A model generated the notes under the pieces. It did not search any database. It saw nothing but the letters and a program-made list of their open reading frames with translations, and was not told the origin of the DNA. A stretch of 64,000 bases of DNA from Calothrix sp. C42_A2020_038. Its GTDB lineage: Bacteria > Cyanobacteriota > Cyanobacteriia > Cyanobacteriales > Nostocaceae. The number at the start of each line of letters is the position of its first letter. Within the stretch, counting starts at the first letter, position 1. Shown one piece after another: positions 54,936 through 63,485 of this stretch. The DNA lies in the NCBI GenBank assembly GCA_015272395.1, contig JACYLQ010000047.1:1-64000 (forward strand), in the 5' to 3' direction. A program made the position numbers and the translations under genes.

Positions 54936-55952
54936 ATGGAAACACTTAAATACTTTTTACCGCAAGTCTGGTTTGGAATACTAGCATTATTTCTATTCCT
55001 CTACGTCATGCTGGATGGATTTGATTTAGGAGTAGGAATCCTATCATTAACTGCTTCTAACGAAGAACGACGGGGTATTTTGATGACAAGCTTGAGTAAT
55101 ATCTGGGATGCCAACGAAACCTGGTTAGTATTGATGGGGGGTAGCTTGTTTGGCGCCTTTCCTCTTGCCTACGCAACAATATTGAACGCACTATATATAC
55201 CCATTAGCATGATGCTGTTTGGATTCATTTTTCGTGCAGTTGCGTTTGAGTTTCGCGAACACGCAAATCGAAAACTATTTTGGAACTTTGCTTTTGGTGC
55301 CGGCAGTTTTTTAGCTGCTCTTGGACAAGGGTTTGCACTAGGCGCCGTTCTTAAGGGTGTTACAGTTGATCAGGCAGGTCATTTTATTGGTACGACTTGG
55401 GATTTTTTGAGTTGGCAGTCTGTGCTAGTCGCTTTGACTTTGATTCAAGGTTATGTACTAATCGGCTCAACTTATCTAATTTGGAAAACTGAAGGTGAAT
55501 TGCAAGAAAACCATTACAAAACTGCTAAAATTGCTGCGTATACCACTTTAATTGGCGCTATTTTTATTACAATTTCCACACCAGTATTTTATCAAAGCGC
55601 GCGTACTAAGTTATTTCAGGCACCACTTGTTTATATTTTTGCAATCATTCCTTTGCTTGGAATATGGCTAATTTGGCAACTTCTTGGTAGTTTGAGAACA
55701 AAACAAGACAAGATGCCTTTTATCTGGACAATTCTGATTTTTGTATTAACATTTATTGGGCTAGCCTTAGTTATTTTCCCATACATCATTCCCACTCAAA
55801 TCACTATTTATGAAGCTGCTGCTGACCCTAGCGCGCTTGTCTTCATGTTAATTTTTATTGGTTTTCTCATCCCAATTATGCTGTTCTACAATATTTATCA
55901 ATATGTGGTATTTAGAGGCAAAGTTACAAGTCACCAATACGGCGGAGAGTAG
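54936..55952 (+). CDS. cydB: Cytochrome bd-type quinol oxidase subunit II
   Basis: The 338-residue subunit has about eight to nine TM helices and partners CydA. Typical blocks are LPQVWFGILALFLFLYVMLD (start), GFDLGVGIL, NIWDANETWLVLMGG (about 56-70) and FRAVAFEFREHANRK (about 99-113). The C-terminal PIMLFYNIYQYVVFRGKV also fits the family. Length is normal. Its stop is about 35 bp from the end of a decayed tnpB fragment, so a transposon appears to have landed right behind the operon. Confidence 0.95.
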   Translation: METLKYFLPQVWFGILALFLFLYVMLDGFDLGVGILSLTASNEERRGILMTSLSNIWDANETWLVLMGGSLFGAFPLAYATILNALYIPISMMLFGFIFRAVAFEFREHANRKLFWNFAFGAGSFLAALGQGFALGAVLKGVTVDQAGHFIGTTWDFLSWQSVLVALTLIQGYVLIGSTYLIWKTEGELQENHYKTAKIAAYTTLIGAIFITISTPVFYQSARTKLFQAPLVYIFAIIPLLGIWLIWQLLGSLRTKQDKMPFIWTILIFVLTFIGLALVIFPYIIPTQITIYEAAADPSALVFMLIFIGFLIPIMLFYNIYQYVVFRGKVTSHQYGGE

Positions 55953-55986
55953 ATTTTGACTTTACATTAATCAATCTTGACTGCGG

Positions 55987-56226
55987 CTAAAGCCACACGG
56001 AGCAATGATGAACACGTTGAGATAGTAATTTTTTCTGTTTATTGCCGCACAAACAAGCTTGAGACAGTGCGGTTTTATGAGTCGAAAACATTAGAACTGT
56101 CCCGCCAGCATTCTCAGCTTTGCGCACTAGTTCTGATTGAAAACTTGACGGGGATTTATATTTAATAGACTTACCCCATTTTTTCTGCCAAGCTTTGATA
56201 GAAATCTTTTCGGTTTTAATATGCCT
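55987..56226 (-). pseudogene. TnpB C-terminal remnant
   Basis: Read on the minus strand this gives ISIKAWQKKWGKSIKYKSPS, then SELVRKAENAGGTVLMFSTH, KTALSQACLCGNKQKKLLSQ, RVHHC and a stop after CSVWL. This is the end region of cyanobacterial TnpB: the RuvC-II-to-zinc-ribbon segment with the first CxCG pair. The second Cys pair and the final RuvC-III Asp segment (RDLYSAYL-type) are lost. No N-terminal portion exists upstream; a promoter-like spacer and a divergent small gene follow. It is a degraded copy, different from the tnpB at the left edge. Confidence 0.85.
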
Positions 56227-56243
56227 ACCTCCTGTTTATTTGC

Positions 56244-56261
56244 TATACTCAATCTAGTATA
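56244..56261. promoter_or_regulatory. Candidate operator upstream of the RHH-like gene
   Basis: TATACT and AGTATA form an inverted repeat around CAATCT, 18 bp upstream of the small RHH-like gene. It also lies within a TATACT-like -10 region. RHH proteins commonly autoregulate at such short palindromes, which makes this a plausible site; unproven. Confidence 0.45.
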
Positions 56262-56278
56262 CACGGCATGACTGAAAA

Positions 56279-56482
56279 ATGGCAACTAAAAAAGGGCAAA
56301 AAAGATTAAGAAATATTCCAGTACTTCATGATCAGTTAAAAACAAAAAGGACGCTACTTTTAACTCCTACAGCTTGGGGCAATATCAAAAATGAAGCTAG
56401 GAATAGGGGTATTAGCGCTAGCGAGTTAATAGAGGAATGGGGGCGGCAAATAAATTCGCCAACGACTTACCCCCATATTTAA
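56279..56482 (+). CDS. Small ribbon-helix-helix-like protein beside a tnpB remnant
   Basis: The 67-residue basic protein (MATKKGQKRLRNIPVLHDQL start) has a core KRTLLLTPTAWGNIKNEA then RGISASELIEEWGRQI. This fits the beta-strand plus two-helix RHH fold of small DNA-binding proteins. Such small genes seem to travel next to cyanobacterial tnpB genes, here divergent from the remnant. It may be an antitoxin-like or transposon regulator; this is inference. A small palindrome lies upstream. No toxin partner is seen. Confidence 0.68.
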   Translation: MATKKGQKRLRNIPVLHDQLKTKRTLLLTPTAWGNIKNEARNRGISASELIEEWGRQINSPTTYPHI

Positions 56483-56525
56483 AAATAGGGGTTACCCCGC
56501 CGTTGCGATATCGGTGTCGTTTTTC

Positions 56526-56550
56526 CGCCCCTGGCTAAAGCCGAGGGGCT
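56526..56550. mobile_element. IS200/IS605-type end hairpin
   Basis: CCCC-TGGCTaaAGCC-gaGGGG (56528-56548) forms a hairpin of the type bounding IS200/IS605 elements; a related one precedes the tnpB at 627-648. Together with the tnpB remnant and the RHH gene it marks a decayed element about 0.6 kb long. Confidence 0.6.
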
Positions 56551-56678
56551 AGCAAACTTCCCGCAACATTCCCTGTAGATCTTTCTCCCCATTATTGCCG
56601 TTGCGAACAAGCAGGAAAATATTTTAACGTAGTTATAATACTTGTAGCATGAACGCATCGGCTTCTGGTTAATTCTGA

Positions 56679-57401
56679 TCAAGAAAGTCCGGGTATTCTG
56701 AGAATACGACGTTGTAATGGTGTCAAATCAGGGAAATCATCAGCGTTGTAATAATACCTTGCCCAAGCTGTAAATTGAGGTGAATATTTATAAAAGAGTG
56801 TACGACGTTCATGTTGTCCGTTCCAAGGTGCAGTACCGTGGGTCAAAGCTTCAGTGAAAATAATTGCGCTTCCAGCTTTTACTGATACAGTTTTGACACA
56901 ACTATGTGGAGTTTCTAAGTTTTGCCATGATTGTGGTAGTGGATAGTTGCTTTTATGACTTCCAGGAATACAGCTAAAGCCACCATCACCTTGATTTACA
57001 TCATTGAGTTCATAGGCAACAGCAGTTAAACCATTATACATTTTGCCATGTTTAAATTCGTAATACTGACAAGGGTCATGAGGATTACCACCACCATGAA
57101 GCAATGAACCCACCGGGCCAACTCCTTGACCAATAATATGAACATAGTCGTGGTCTAAACGAAATTCTCCTAAGAGTTCGCAAAGGTGGCTTATAATTCG
57201 AGGATTATCAATTAAATCGCGAAATGGTTTACCCCAGCTTAGTAGACTATCAAATCTGTACCTGGAAACGTTTTGTAATTCCTGTAATTGCTTTTGCTTA
57301 TCTAAATACAAATTTAATACTGCAATCTGGTCGCTGTTTAAAGCGTTTTCAACAACTATGAACCCTTGTAAGTCAAATAGATAACGCTCTAATTCAGTCA
57401 T
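56679..57401 (-). CDS. Phytanoyl-CoA dioxygenase (PhyH) family oxygenase
   Basis: The 240-residue Fe(II)/2-oxoglutarate-dependent oxygenase-like protein starts FDLQGFIVVENALNSDQIAV. The metal-binding HxD appears as HDYVHIIGQ or HGGGNPHDPCQYYEF near 95-120. GDGGFSCIPGSHKSNYP is present near 145. The distal His/Arg region is EALTHGTAPWNGQHERRTLF near 185-205. These are the PhyH pattern. Substrate is unknown. It may share a messenger with the upstream histidine kinase gene (63-bp gap). The residue spacing suggests an active fold. Confidence 0.83.
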   Translation of the reverse strand: MTELERYLFDLQGFIVVENALNSDQIAVLNLYLDKQKQLQELQNVSRYRFDSLLSWGKPFRDLIDNPRIISHLCELLGEFRLDHDYVHIIGQGVGPVGSLLHGGGNPHDPCQYYEFKHGKMYNGLTAVAYELNDVNQGDGGFSCIPGSHKSNYPLPQSWQNLETPHSCVKTVSVKAGSAIIFTEALTHGTAPWNGQHERRTLFYKYSPQFTAWARYYYNADDFPDLTPLQRRILRIPGLS

Positions 57402-57464
57402 AGATAAAAGTGGAAAGCGAAAATTACATTGTATTCTACAAGCAAGATGGCTATATTGTTGTGC

Positions 57465-58688
57465 CTAAACTAAATTATCCTCGATTACTACTTGAATTTT
57501 GCAACCAGTGCCGACATCAGTTTTAATACTAAAGCTACCTCCTAAAGCTTCAGTGCGCTCACGCATACTTTGCAACCCAAAACCTTTAGTATTTTGATTC
57601 AAATCAAATCCCACTCCATTGTCTTGAATTCGTAAGTATAAATTTGAAGGTCTAGCTAATAACTCTAGATCTATTTTTGTTGCACTTGCGTATTTACAAA
57701 TATTAGTTAATGATTCTTGAATAATCCGATAAACTGCAATACTTATTTCACTCGATAGCGGTGTTGTAATATTGATTACATAAGATGGTTTGACATTAGT
57801 GGCTTGCTCAACATCCGCTAAAAGCATTATAATCGCCTCTTCGAGTGATTCTCCTGACCAACGATTTAAGCGTAATGCTGACACTGATTGTCGGACATCT
57901 TGTAATGCTTTTGAACCTAACTCTTTTGCGCGCGCTAGAAAATCTTGGGCTTTTTTTGGATTTGATTGCGAAAGCTTTAAAGCTGTCTCTAATTGTAAAT
58001 TAAGTGCCGTTAATGAATGTCCTAAAGAATCGTGTATTTCTCTCGCTATTCGGTTACGTTCCTCTAAAGTAGCTTGATATTCTACTTTGATTGCATACTG
58101 TTTTAACTGTTTGTTTGCTGCTGCAAGTTTTTCACGGCTTTGTCTTTCTGATACAACAGTATTCATGAGTAGCAATACAAATATCAGTGCTAATGCAAAT
58201 AACACTACAAAACTTAACGTAAAAAATCGAAACCGTTCTTGTCCAACTGGTGATACAGGTAGGCGATTAAATTTACGAAAAATTGTGAATAAAAATAAGC
58301 TAAATGATAATGATGTCACCATTATCCTACCAGGAAGTTGAAAAATTAAACAACTTCTAGTCACTAATATTAAATATATAAATGGAAATAAGCGCGATGT
58401 CCGACCACCAAAAAAAATAGTAATCAAAATTAAAAATACTTCACACGCAGTATAGATAATTTTACTGATTTGATTGCTTGTTGGTAATCGCAATCCCATC
58501 AAACCAAAAACTATTAAACTTAAAATAGTTAATTCTGGAAAATCTTGCGATTTTTTAACCCACGGTGTAGGCGCCAATGAACTCAAAATTGCAACAGCTA
58601 GCAGTGCCCACTCTAGATACAGCAGAAATCGAAAAGGGTGATTTCTAAATTGAATTGAGTTGTTCATCTTTTGTTCCAGTCTAGACAT
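57465..58688 (-). CDS. Membrane sensor histidine kinase, HisKA_3 / NarX-like class
   Basis: The 407-residue kinase has about six N-terminal TM helices (about 15-180), a coiled-coil linker, then the HisKA_3 dimerisation box with phospho-acceptor His in EERNRIAREIHDSLGHSLTA (about 210). The HATPase domain (VYRIIQESLTNICKYASA, DNGVGFDLNQ, GFGLQSMRERTEALGG) lies in 290-400. This class usually phosphorylates NarL/LuxR regulators. No regulator gene is adjacent; the LuxR-type one at 11014 is distant. It is divergent from two Spy-like periplasmic protein genes, suggesting a possible envelope-stress link. An alternative start is 58667. Confidence 0.92.
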   Translation of the reverse strand: MSRLEQKMNNSIQFRNHPFRFLLYLEWALLAVAILSSLAPTPWVKKSQDFPELTILSLIVFGLMGLRLPTSNQISKIIYTACEVFLILITIFFGGRTSRLFPFIYLILVTRSCLIFQLPGRIMVTSLSFSLFLFTIFRKFNRLPVSPVGQERFRFFTLSFVVLFALALIFVLLLMNTVVSERQSREKLAAANKQLKQYAIKVEYQATLEERNRIAREIHDSLGHSLTALNLQLETALKLSQSNPKKAQDFLARAKELGSKALQDVRQSVSALRLNRWSGESLEEAIIMLLADVEQATNVKPSYVINITTPLSSEISIAVYRIIQESLTNICKYASATKIDLELLARPSNLYLRIQDNGVGFDLNQNTKGFGLQSMRERTEALGGSFSIKTDVGTGCKIQVVIEDNLV

Positions 58689-58900
58689 CTAAGTTTGACT
58701 AAAATAATTATTAAAATTTTCAATCTTAATTTTGCTAATCTAAATTAATAACTTATCATTGGCAACAAAAACTAGTAAAATTAGTCACATATGAGTCCAT
58801 GACGTTAGTCATGGCTAAAATCATGACTTTTTTCAAATGTGGTGCCTCCACCAAATTATTTATGATAGCGGTGTCAAACAAAATAACTTTTGAAAACCAC

Positions 58901-59359
58901 ATGAAACTTAGAAACTTGTCCATCTTGGCTGGAATCTTTACTTTGAGTTTAACTGCTATCCCTTTTGCTGTTACAGCTAGCCCATTAACTTCTCAATCGC
59001 AGATTGTAGCTCAAGCGCAACCCAGAAAAGCTAATCGTGGAAAGTTTGCACAAGAATTAGGATTAACCGATGCACAAAAAACACGACTGGCTGAAATTCG
59101 TCAGACTACAAAAACTCAAATTGAACAAGTTTTGACTCCAGAGCAACGCGCTCAATGGCAAGCAGCAAAACAAAACCGTCAAGCTCGTCGTGGAGGTTTT
59201 CAATCCTTAAATCTTACTGACGACCAAAAAGCTCAAATAAACAGAATTAGGGAATCTTCCAAAACCCAGATGGAAGCTGTATTTACTCCAGAGCAGAAAC
59301 AAAAGATGGAGCAAATGCGTCAAGGATGGCGCCAGCGTCGTCAACAACAGAACCGCTAG
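58901..59359 (+). CDS. Spy/CpxP-like periplasmic protein (copy 1)
   Basis: The protein has 152 residues from ATG 58901. The signal peptide is MKLRNLSILAGIFTLSLTA, cleaved near AVTA. The mature part is basic and Gln/Arg-rich, with the LTxxQ signatures of the Spy/CpxP family: LGLTDAQKTRLAEIRQT, VLTPEQRAQW, LNLTDDQKAQINRIRES and FTPEQKQKMEQMRQ. Predicted helical. In other bacteria such proteins act as ATP-independent periplasmic chaperones or signalling inhibitors of envelope stress. An upstream frame from 58799 lacks a signal peptide start and is not used. A paralogue follows. Confidence 0.82.
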   Translation: MKLRNLSILAGIFTLSLTAIPFAVTASPLTSQSQIVAQAQPRKANRGKFAQELGLTDAQKTRLAEIRQTTKTQIEQVLTPEQRAQWQAAKQNRQARRGGFQSLNLTDDQKAQINRIRESSKTQMEAVFTPEQKQKMEQMRQGWRQRRQQQNR

Positions 59360-59563
59360 ATTAAATAATCCGGTTTCTAAGTGAAATTCTAGAAACCGGA
59401 AGTATTACTATTAACTAAGAAAATTCTAAAATAATTTTGTAAAATATTGAACATTACTCAATATTGTGAAAAATTGCATATGTCTGTGGGTTTCCCGGAC
59501 ATGTTTTAGAGCAATCGCTTTTTATAATGGTGAAAACGATAGGAGAAATCCACGAGGCATTAA

Positions 59564-60004
59564 ATGAGATTTCAAGGCTTACCAATTTTAGCTGGAGCGA
59601 TTGCTCTTGGTTTAACAGCAATCCCTTATACAGCAGCGAGCGCAAAACCAGTACAGCAAATTGCTCAAAACCAGCAGCAACCCTCCATTGCTCCACCACC
59701 ACAAATTCAACTCACACCCCAACAGCAAGAGGAAGTAAGAAAAATCAACGTTCAAGTTCGCACTCAAATTGAACAGGTGCTAACACCAAAACAACGTCAA
59801 CAACTCAAAACTTCTTTGCAAGCACGTCGTTCACCAAGTCAAATTACTTCCGACTTGAAATTGACACAAGACCAAGGCAGAAAGCTTCAACAGATTGTCG
59901 CTGGTTCACAAAAGCAAATTTTTGAGAAAGTTTTAACACCAGAGCAACAGCAGCAGATCAGACAGTATTACCAAAGTCGCCAAAACGTTAATAAAAAACC
60001 TTAA
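59564..60004 (+). CDS. Spy/CpxP-like periplasmic protein (copy 2)
   Basis: The 146-residue paralogue has a signal peptide (MRFQGLPILAGAIALGLTA, cleaved near AASA) and the LTxxQ motifs IQLTPQQQEEVRKINVQ, VLTPKQRQQLKT, LKLTQDQGRKLQQIV and VLTPEQQQQIRQY. It is even more Gln-rich than copy 1. Spacing from copy 1 is about 205 bp, so the two may have separate promoters. A strong hairpin (60066-60097) follows its stop. Function is inferred from the family as a periplasmic chaperone or sensor-partner. Confidence 0.8.
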   Translation: MRFQGLPILAGAIALGLTAIPYTAASAKPVQQIAQNQQQPSIAPPPQIQLTPQQQEEVRKINVQVRTQIEQVLTPKQRQQLKTSLQARRSPSQITSDLKLTQDQGRKLQQIVAGSQKQIFEKVLTPEQQQQIRQYYQSRQNVNKKP

Positions 60005-60065
60005 TAACTTTGGCGAAACATATTTGATTTTAGTAAACCTGCCTGTATATACTGGGCTGGTGTTG

Positions 60066-60097
60066 GTTAACCCGCCCTTAGTTACAGGCGGGTTAAC
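60066..60097. terminator. Hairpin between Spy-like gene 2 and sipA
   Basis: GTTAACCCGCC (60066-60076) pairs perfectly with GGCGGGTTAAC (60087-60097), 10-base loop. It has no clear U-tract. It lies in the leader of sipA and may be a terminator of the Spy-like gene or a regulatory structure. Confidence 0.65.
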
Positions 60098-60143
60098 TGC
60101 TATTTTGGGTAAAGGCGCCTTGAAATTTTTAAATAATCAAAAA

Positions 60144-60362
60144 ATGTCTAAAGAATTTGTTGTTGGTAGCAAAGTTCGCATTGTTACATTACCTCCATAC
60201 GTTAAAACTGCTGATACTATGCCGATGCTTCGTCCTCCTGATGTCGTTGAAATCGGTGAGGAAGGTATTGTAATCGACCGCCGACCAGGTGGATACTGGA
60301 GTGTACGCTTCACGCGCGGAATATTCCTTATAGATAGTCAACATATTGAAACTGTTGAATAA
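60144..60362 (+). CDS. sipA: SipA-type (NblS-interacting) regulatory protein
   Basis: The protein has 72 residues from ATG 60144 (MSKEFVVGSKVRIVTLPPYV). An upstream ATG at 60024 would add 40 residues of hairpin-coded sequence and is rejected. The core KTADTMPMLRPPDVVEIGEE, GIVIDRRPGGYWSVRFTRG and DSQHIE is strongly conserved in cyanobacteria. SipA binds the histidine kinase NblS and tunes its high-light and nutrient-stress output. It is a small SH3-like beta-barrel by family knowledge. A single gene; no nblS nearby. Confidence 0.85.
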   Translation: MSKEFVVGSKVRIVTLPPYVKTADTMPMLRPPDVVEIGEEGIVIDRRPGGYWSVRFTRGIFLIDSQHIETVE

Positions 60363-60477
60363 AGGTTTGAACTTAGGACTTATTCAAGACGTGATTAATC
60401 GCGTCTCTACTAACTCATAACTATTTGTACTGCCAGAATTGTAAACTTATATGAAGATGTGATTCTGGTTTGTATCG

Positions 60478-61035
60478 ATGATTTCTCGCCGCAATTTTCT
60501 AAGTGTACTCCTTGTTTTCTGTCTGACTTTTTCGTCCTTTTTGATGGCGCCAGTCGCTTATGCGCTGGGTGGAAAATTACCCGAAGTCAATAAACCTGCA
60601 CCCGACTTTACTTTACCGACTAATACAGGTAACGGTAAAGTTTCACTTTCTGATTTGCGGGGTAAGTGGGTAATACTTTACTTTTATCCAAAAGACTTTA
60701 CGTCCGGATGCACGATCGAAGCACGTCGATTTCAAGAAGATTTACCTAAATATATTCAGAAAAATGCTCAAGTAATAGGTGTAAGTGCGGATGATGTGGA
60801 TTCACACGCTGAGTTTTGTGACTCGGAAGGATTAAAATTTCCCTTACTTGCTGATACAAATGGCTCAGTCAGTAAAGCTTACGGCTCATGGATGAGCTTT
60901 ATTTCAATGCGTCACACTTTTATTATTGACCCAGAAGGAAACTTACGCGAAACTTTTGTGAAGGTCAATCCTGCTATTCATAGCAAAGAAGTTCTAGCAA
61001 GGTTGGAAGAGTTGCAAAAATTGACTCTCCTTTGA
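60478..61035 (+). CDS. Secreted peroxiredoxin (Bcp/PrxQ-like)
   Basis: The 185-residue protein has a signal peptide (MISRRNFLSVLLVFCLTFSS, cleaved near AYA), so it works in the periplasm or lumen. The peroxidatic Cys78 is in YPKDFTSGCTIEARRF. Unusually, the resolving Cys expected five residues later in PrxQ (CxxxxC) is absent, reading CTIEAR; Cys114 (AEFCDSEG) is the only other candidate. The thioredoxin-like fold blocks PAPDFTLPTNTGNGKVSLSD and LRGKWVILYFYP are normal. It reduces peroxides with thiol donors by family knowledge. Confidence 0.88.
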   Translation: MISRRNFLSVLLVFCLTFSSFLMAPVAYALGGKLPEVNKPAPDFTLPTNTGNGKVSLSDLRGKWVILYFYPKDFTSGCTIEARRFQEDLPKYIQKNAQVIGVSADDVDSHAEFCDSEGLKFPLLADTNGSVSKAYGSWMSFISMRHTFIIDPEGNLRETFVKVNPAIHSKEVLARLEELQKLTLL

Positions 61036-61084
61036 TAGTCTCCTAGGATTTTGGATAGTACTAGGTGCTTCTTCGTTAGAAGAT

Positions 61085-61130
61085 TTTGGATTTTAGATCA
61101 AATCTAAAATCTAAAATCTAAAATCTAAAA
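61085..61130. repeat. AATCTAAA heptad repeat
   Basis: GATTTTGGATTTTAGATC then AATCTAAA units repeated four to five times. Heptad repeat family as at 2511, 9085 and 27560. It lies between the peroxiredoxin gene and the next small gene. Confidence 0.8.
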
Positions 61131-61161
61131 TATATACAATCATCTTCTTTGAGGCACATTC

Positions 61162-61626
61162 ATGGACTTCGATCCCCAAAACACTCCTCAAACCCTTAAA
61201 CAGAGCGTTGAATTTGCCGAACCGATACCTCGCAAATCCCTAGAAATACTCCGGGATACTGAAGCTTTATTACGTCATCCCACTGTTGCTGCAATTGTTC
61301 CGATTTTACCTGCCAAAATTAGCAGGCGCCTTGAAGTTGCTTCAAGCGTAGCAGATAATACTTTAAATCAATTAGCAGAAATTGATATTGAGCAAATTTC
61401 TGATTGGGAACTAAGACCAGCAAGGATTAGAATTGGTCTCATTTTTGTGGGCTTCAGTGCATTAATGCTAGTTGTGTTACTACTATACTTAGATACACTT
61501 AACCCTGAATTAAGCTACCTAGAGCAAGTCACAAAATATTGGTATGAGTATATTTGGTTTGTAAATCTTGGTGTAGCCGGAATGTTTATACTTGGACGCG
61601 AAGCAATGCGACAACCGCACTCTTAA
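61162..61626 (+). CDS. Small two-helix membrane protein of unknown function
   Basis: The 154-residue protein has a soluble N-terminal half (PIPRKSLEILRDTEALLRHP, VAAIVPILPAKISRRLEVAS) and two TM segments (IGLIFVGFSALMLVVLLLYL, about 92-112, and IWFVNLGVAGMFILG near 135), ending REAMRQPHS. I do not recognise a domain. The N-terminal stretch is helical and weakly resembles light-independent-protochlorophyllide-type PCP_red modules (LRHP..A.), but too weakly to claim. Probably thylakoid or plasma membrane. Single gene. Confidence 0.7.
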   Translation: MDFDPQNTPQTLKQSVEFAEPIPRKSLEILRDTEALLRHPTVAAIVPILPAKISRRLEVASSVADNTLNQLAEIDIEQISDWELRPARIRIGLIFVGFSALMLVVLLLYLDTLNPELSYLEQVTKYWYEYIWFVNLGVAGMFILGREAMRQPHS

Positions 61627-61850
61627 ACCATCCCAGTTGCATGGGTTTTTCAAATGTCAACATAATTCTAGCCAAATAAGGTATTTAAAAATCCCAAAGC
61701 TTACAGAAGATTAAGTACGCGGATTAAACGTTTACAGCGTTCTGTAAGTAGAAAACAGAAAGGTTATAACAATCGGAAAAGAAGCAGGAAGTAAACACTA
61801 AAACTAGCTTTGTCCAGTTAAGTCTAGACTTGGATAGTTTTGGGCAAGTT

Positions 61851-62795
61851 TTACAGAGCGGAACGGTTATCCATCACTTTCAAAAATGTACATTCCCACA
61901 CTAAACGTGGTTGAGCGTAAGAGAGTAAATTTTTCTTAGTTTGTTCTAGTAATTTAATCACACTTGGTTGATACTGCTGTTGCCAGTATGATTGTTGAAG
62001 GTAGTTAACCAGCCATAATTGAGCTTCAGTGTCCAATTCTTTATCGATTTGCTTGGCTAATTCTAATGCTTGGCGGTAGTTTGTAGGTGCTTTTACCACT
62101 GCTTGTAGCAACTCGGAGTTAATAGCTTTCATTTGCTCATACAATGCGATTGCTTCCCCTGGACTTCCAGCAGCCATACTCATTACAGCTTGATGCTGTA
62201 AGATTTCTTGATGACCTGTTCTTATTAATACCTCTGTCATCGCTGACGTTTCCAAACGATGGAATGGTATTCGCTGACATCGCGATGTAATTGTTGGCAG
62301 TATTGAATCGACCGAGGGTGCTATCAAAATTAAAGTGGCTTTTCCTGGTTCTTCAAGAGTTTTGAGTAAAGCATTGGCAGCAGATTCTGCCATTGTTTCG
62401 GCTTGTTCTATGACGACAGCATTTCTTTGTGCCAACATTGGTGGGCGACTTAGAAATACAGTAATTTCACGGACTTGCTCCAGACGAATTACTGGCGGTG
62501 CCTTGCGTTTGAGTCCTTTTTCTGCTGCTTCTTGTGGAGTTAAGCGTTGTCCTTGATGCTGGTATGTGGGTTGCACCCAAAGCAAGTCAGGATGATTTCC
62601 TTGATGCAAACGATTTTTTGCCGTTGGGTCACTAGAAAATAACAACTCTATAAAACAACGTGCTGCTAAACCTTTTCCAACACCATCGGTGCCAGTAAAC
62701 AAATACGCGGGTGCAATTTTGTTTTTGATAACAGCTTGTTTCAATAATTCTACTGCCTGCGGCTGTCCGATCAGGGGTGCGAAAAAGTCCGTCAT
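61851..62795 (-). CDS. holB: DNA polymerase III delta' subunit
   Basis: The 314-residue clamp-loader subunit has a Walker A-like GTDGVGKGLAARC (about 34-46), central QVREITVFLSRPPM, the sensor-region motifs EQAETMAESAANALLKTLEE (about 130-150) and the SRC motif ITSRCQRIPF (about 168-177). The Lys of the P-loop is kept but the Thr/Ser after it is Gly, fitting a delta' subunit that does not hydrolyse ATP. It lies 1 bp after tmk, the common bacterial tmk-holB pair. Confidence 0.93.
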   Translation of the reverse strand: MTDFFAPLIGQPQAVELLKQAVIKNKIAPAYLFTGTDGVGKGLAARCFIELLFSSDPTAKNRLHQGNHPDLLWVQPTYQHQGQRLTPQEAAEKGLKRKAPPVIRLEQVREITVFLSRPPMLAQRNAVVIEQAETMAESAANALLKTLEEPGKATLILIAPSVDSILPTITSRCQRIPFHRLETSAMTEVLIRTGHQEILQHQAVMSMAAGSPGEAIALYEQMKAINSELLQAVVKAPTNYRQALELAKQIDKELDTEAQLWLVNYLQQSYWQQQYQPSVIKLLEQTKKNLLSYAQPRLVWECTFLKVMDNRSAL

Positions 62796-62796
62796 C

Positions 62797-63435
62797 TTAT
62801 GTTGTAATTAGATTTTGGAGATATTTAGCACAAATTTTTTGAATCTCAATCTGTATAGTTTCTTTGTCCTGGTTAGCATTAATTCTAACAATTTTCTCAG
62901 GATGTGTAGCTGCAAGAGTTACATATCCTTGTTGTACACGACGGTGAAAGTCGAGTTTTTCTTGTTCCATTCTGTCTGCCACTTCCCCACTTCTACGCTT
63001 ACGCGCAAGTCCAGTTTCGACATTTAAGTCAAACCACAGTACTAAATCTGTTTCTAAACCAGCGGTTGCAATTCTATTCAACTGGTTAATTAAATTTATG
63101 TCTAAACCACGACCGTAACCTTGGTAGGCAATAGTGGAATATGTAAAGCGGTCACACAGTACATATTTTCCTGCTGCAAGGTTTGGTTTGAGTTTTTGTT
63201 CGACGTGTTGCGCCCGGTCAGCTGCGTATAACAACATTTCGGTACGGGGATCAATAGGATTATTAGCTTCAAGTAACAAGTTTCGTAAGTGGGTTCCTAA
63301 ATCAGTTCCCCCTGGTTCGCGCGTGACAACAACTGATATTCCTAAAGAAACTAACCATTCACTAGTTAGTTGAATCTGGGTTGTTTTACCACATCCTTCC
63401 ACGCCTTCAAAAACAATTAATTTACCTTTTCCCAT
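62797..63435 (-). CDS. tmk: Thymidylate kinase
   Basis: The 212-residue kinase makes dTDP from dTMP for DNA synthesis. The P-loop FEGVEGCGKTTQIQL is at 9-23, the DRAQHVEQ motif near 92, DRFTYSTIAYQGYGRG (dTMP binding) near 115 and the lid RKRRSGEVADRME near 165. Size and motifs are standard. It is the upstream partner of holB, with a single base between stop and start, so the two are one operon. Confidence 0.96.
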   Translation of the reverse strand: MGKGKLIVFEGVEGCGKTTQIQLTSEWLVSLGISVVVTREPGGTDLGTHLRNLLLEANNPIDPRTEMLLYAADRAQHVEQKLKPNLAAGKYVLCDRFTYSTIAYQGYGRGLDINLINQLNRIATAGLETDLVLWFDLNVETGLARKRRSGEVADRMEQEKLDFHRRVQQGYVTLAATHPEKIVRINANQDKETIQIEIQKICAKYLQNLITT

Positions 63436-63485
63436 AGTGGTTATTAAATAGTTAAAATTTTAGTTAAAATTTTTGATTAAAATTT

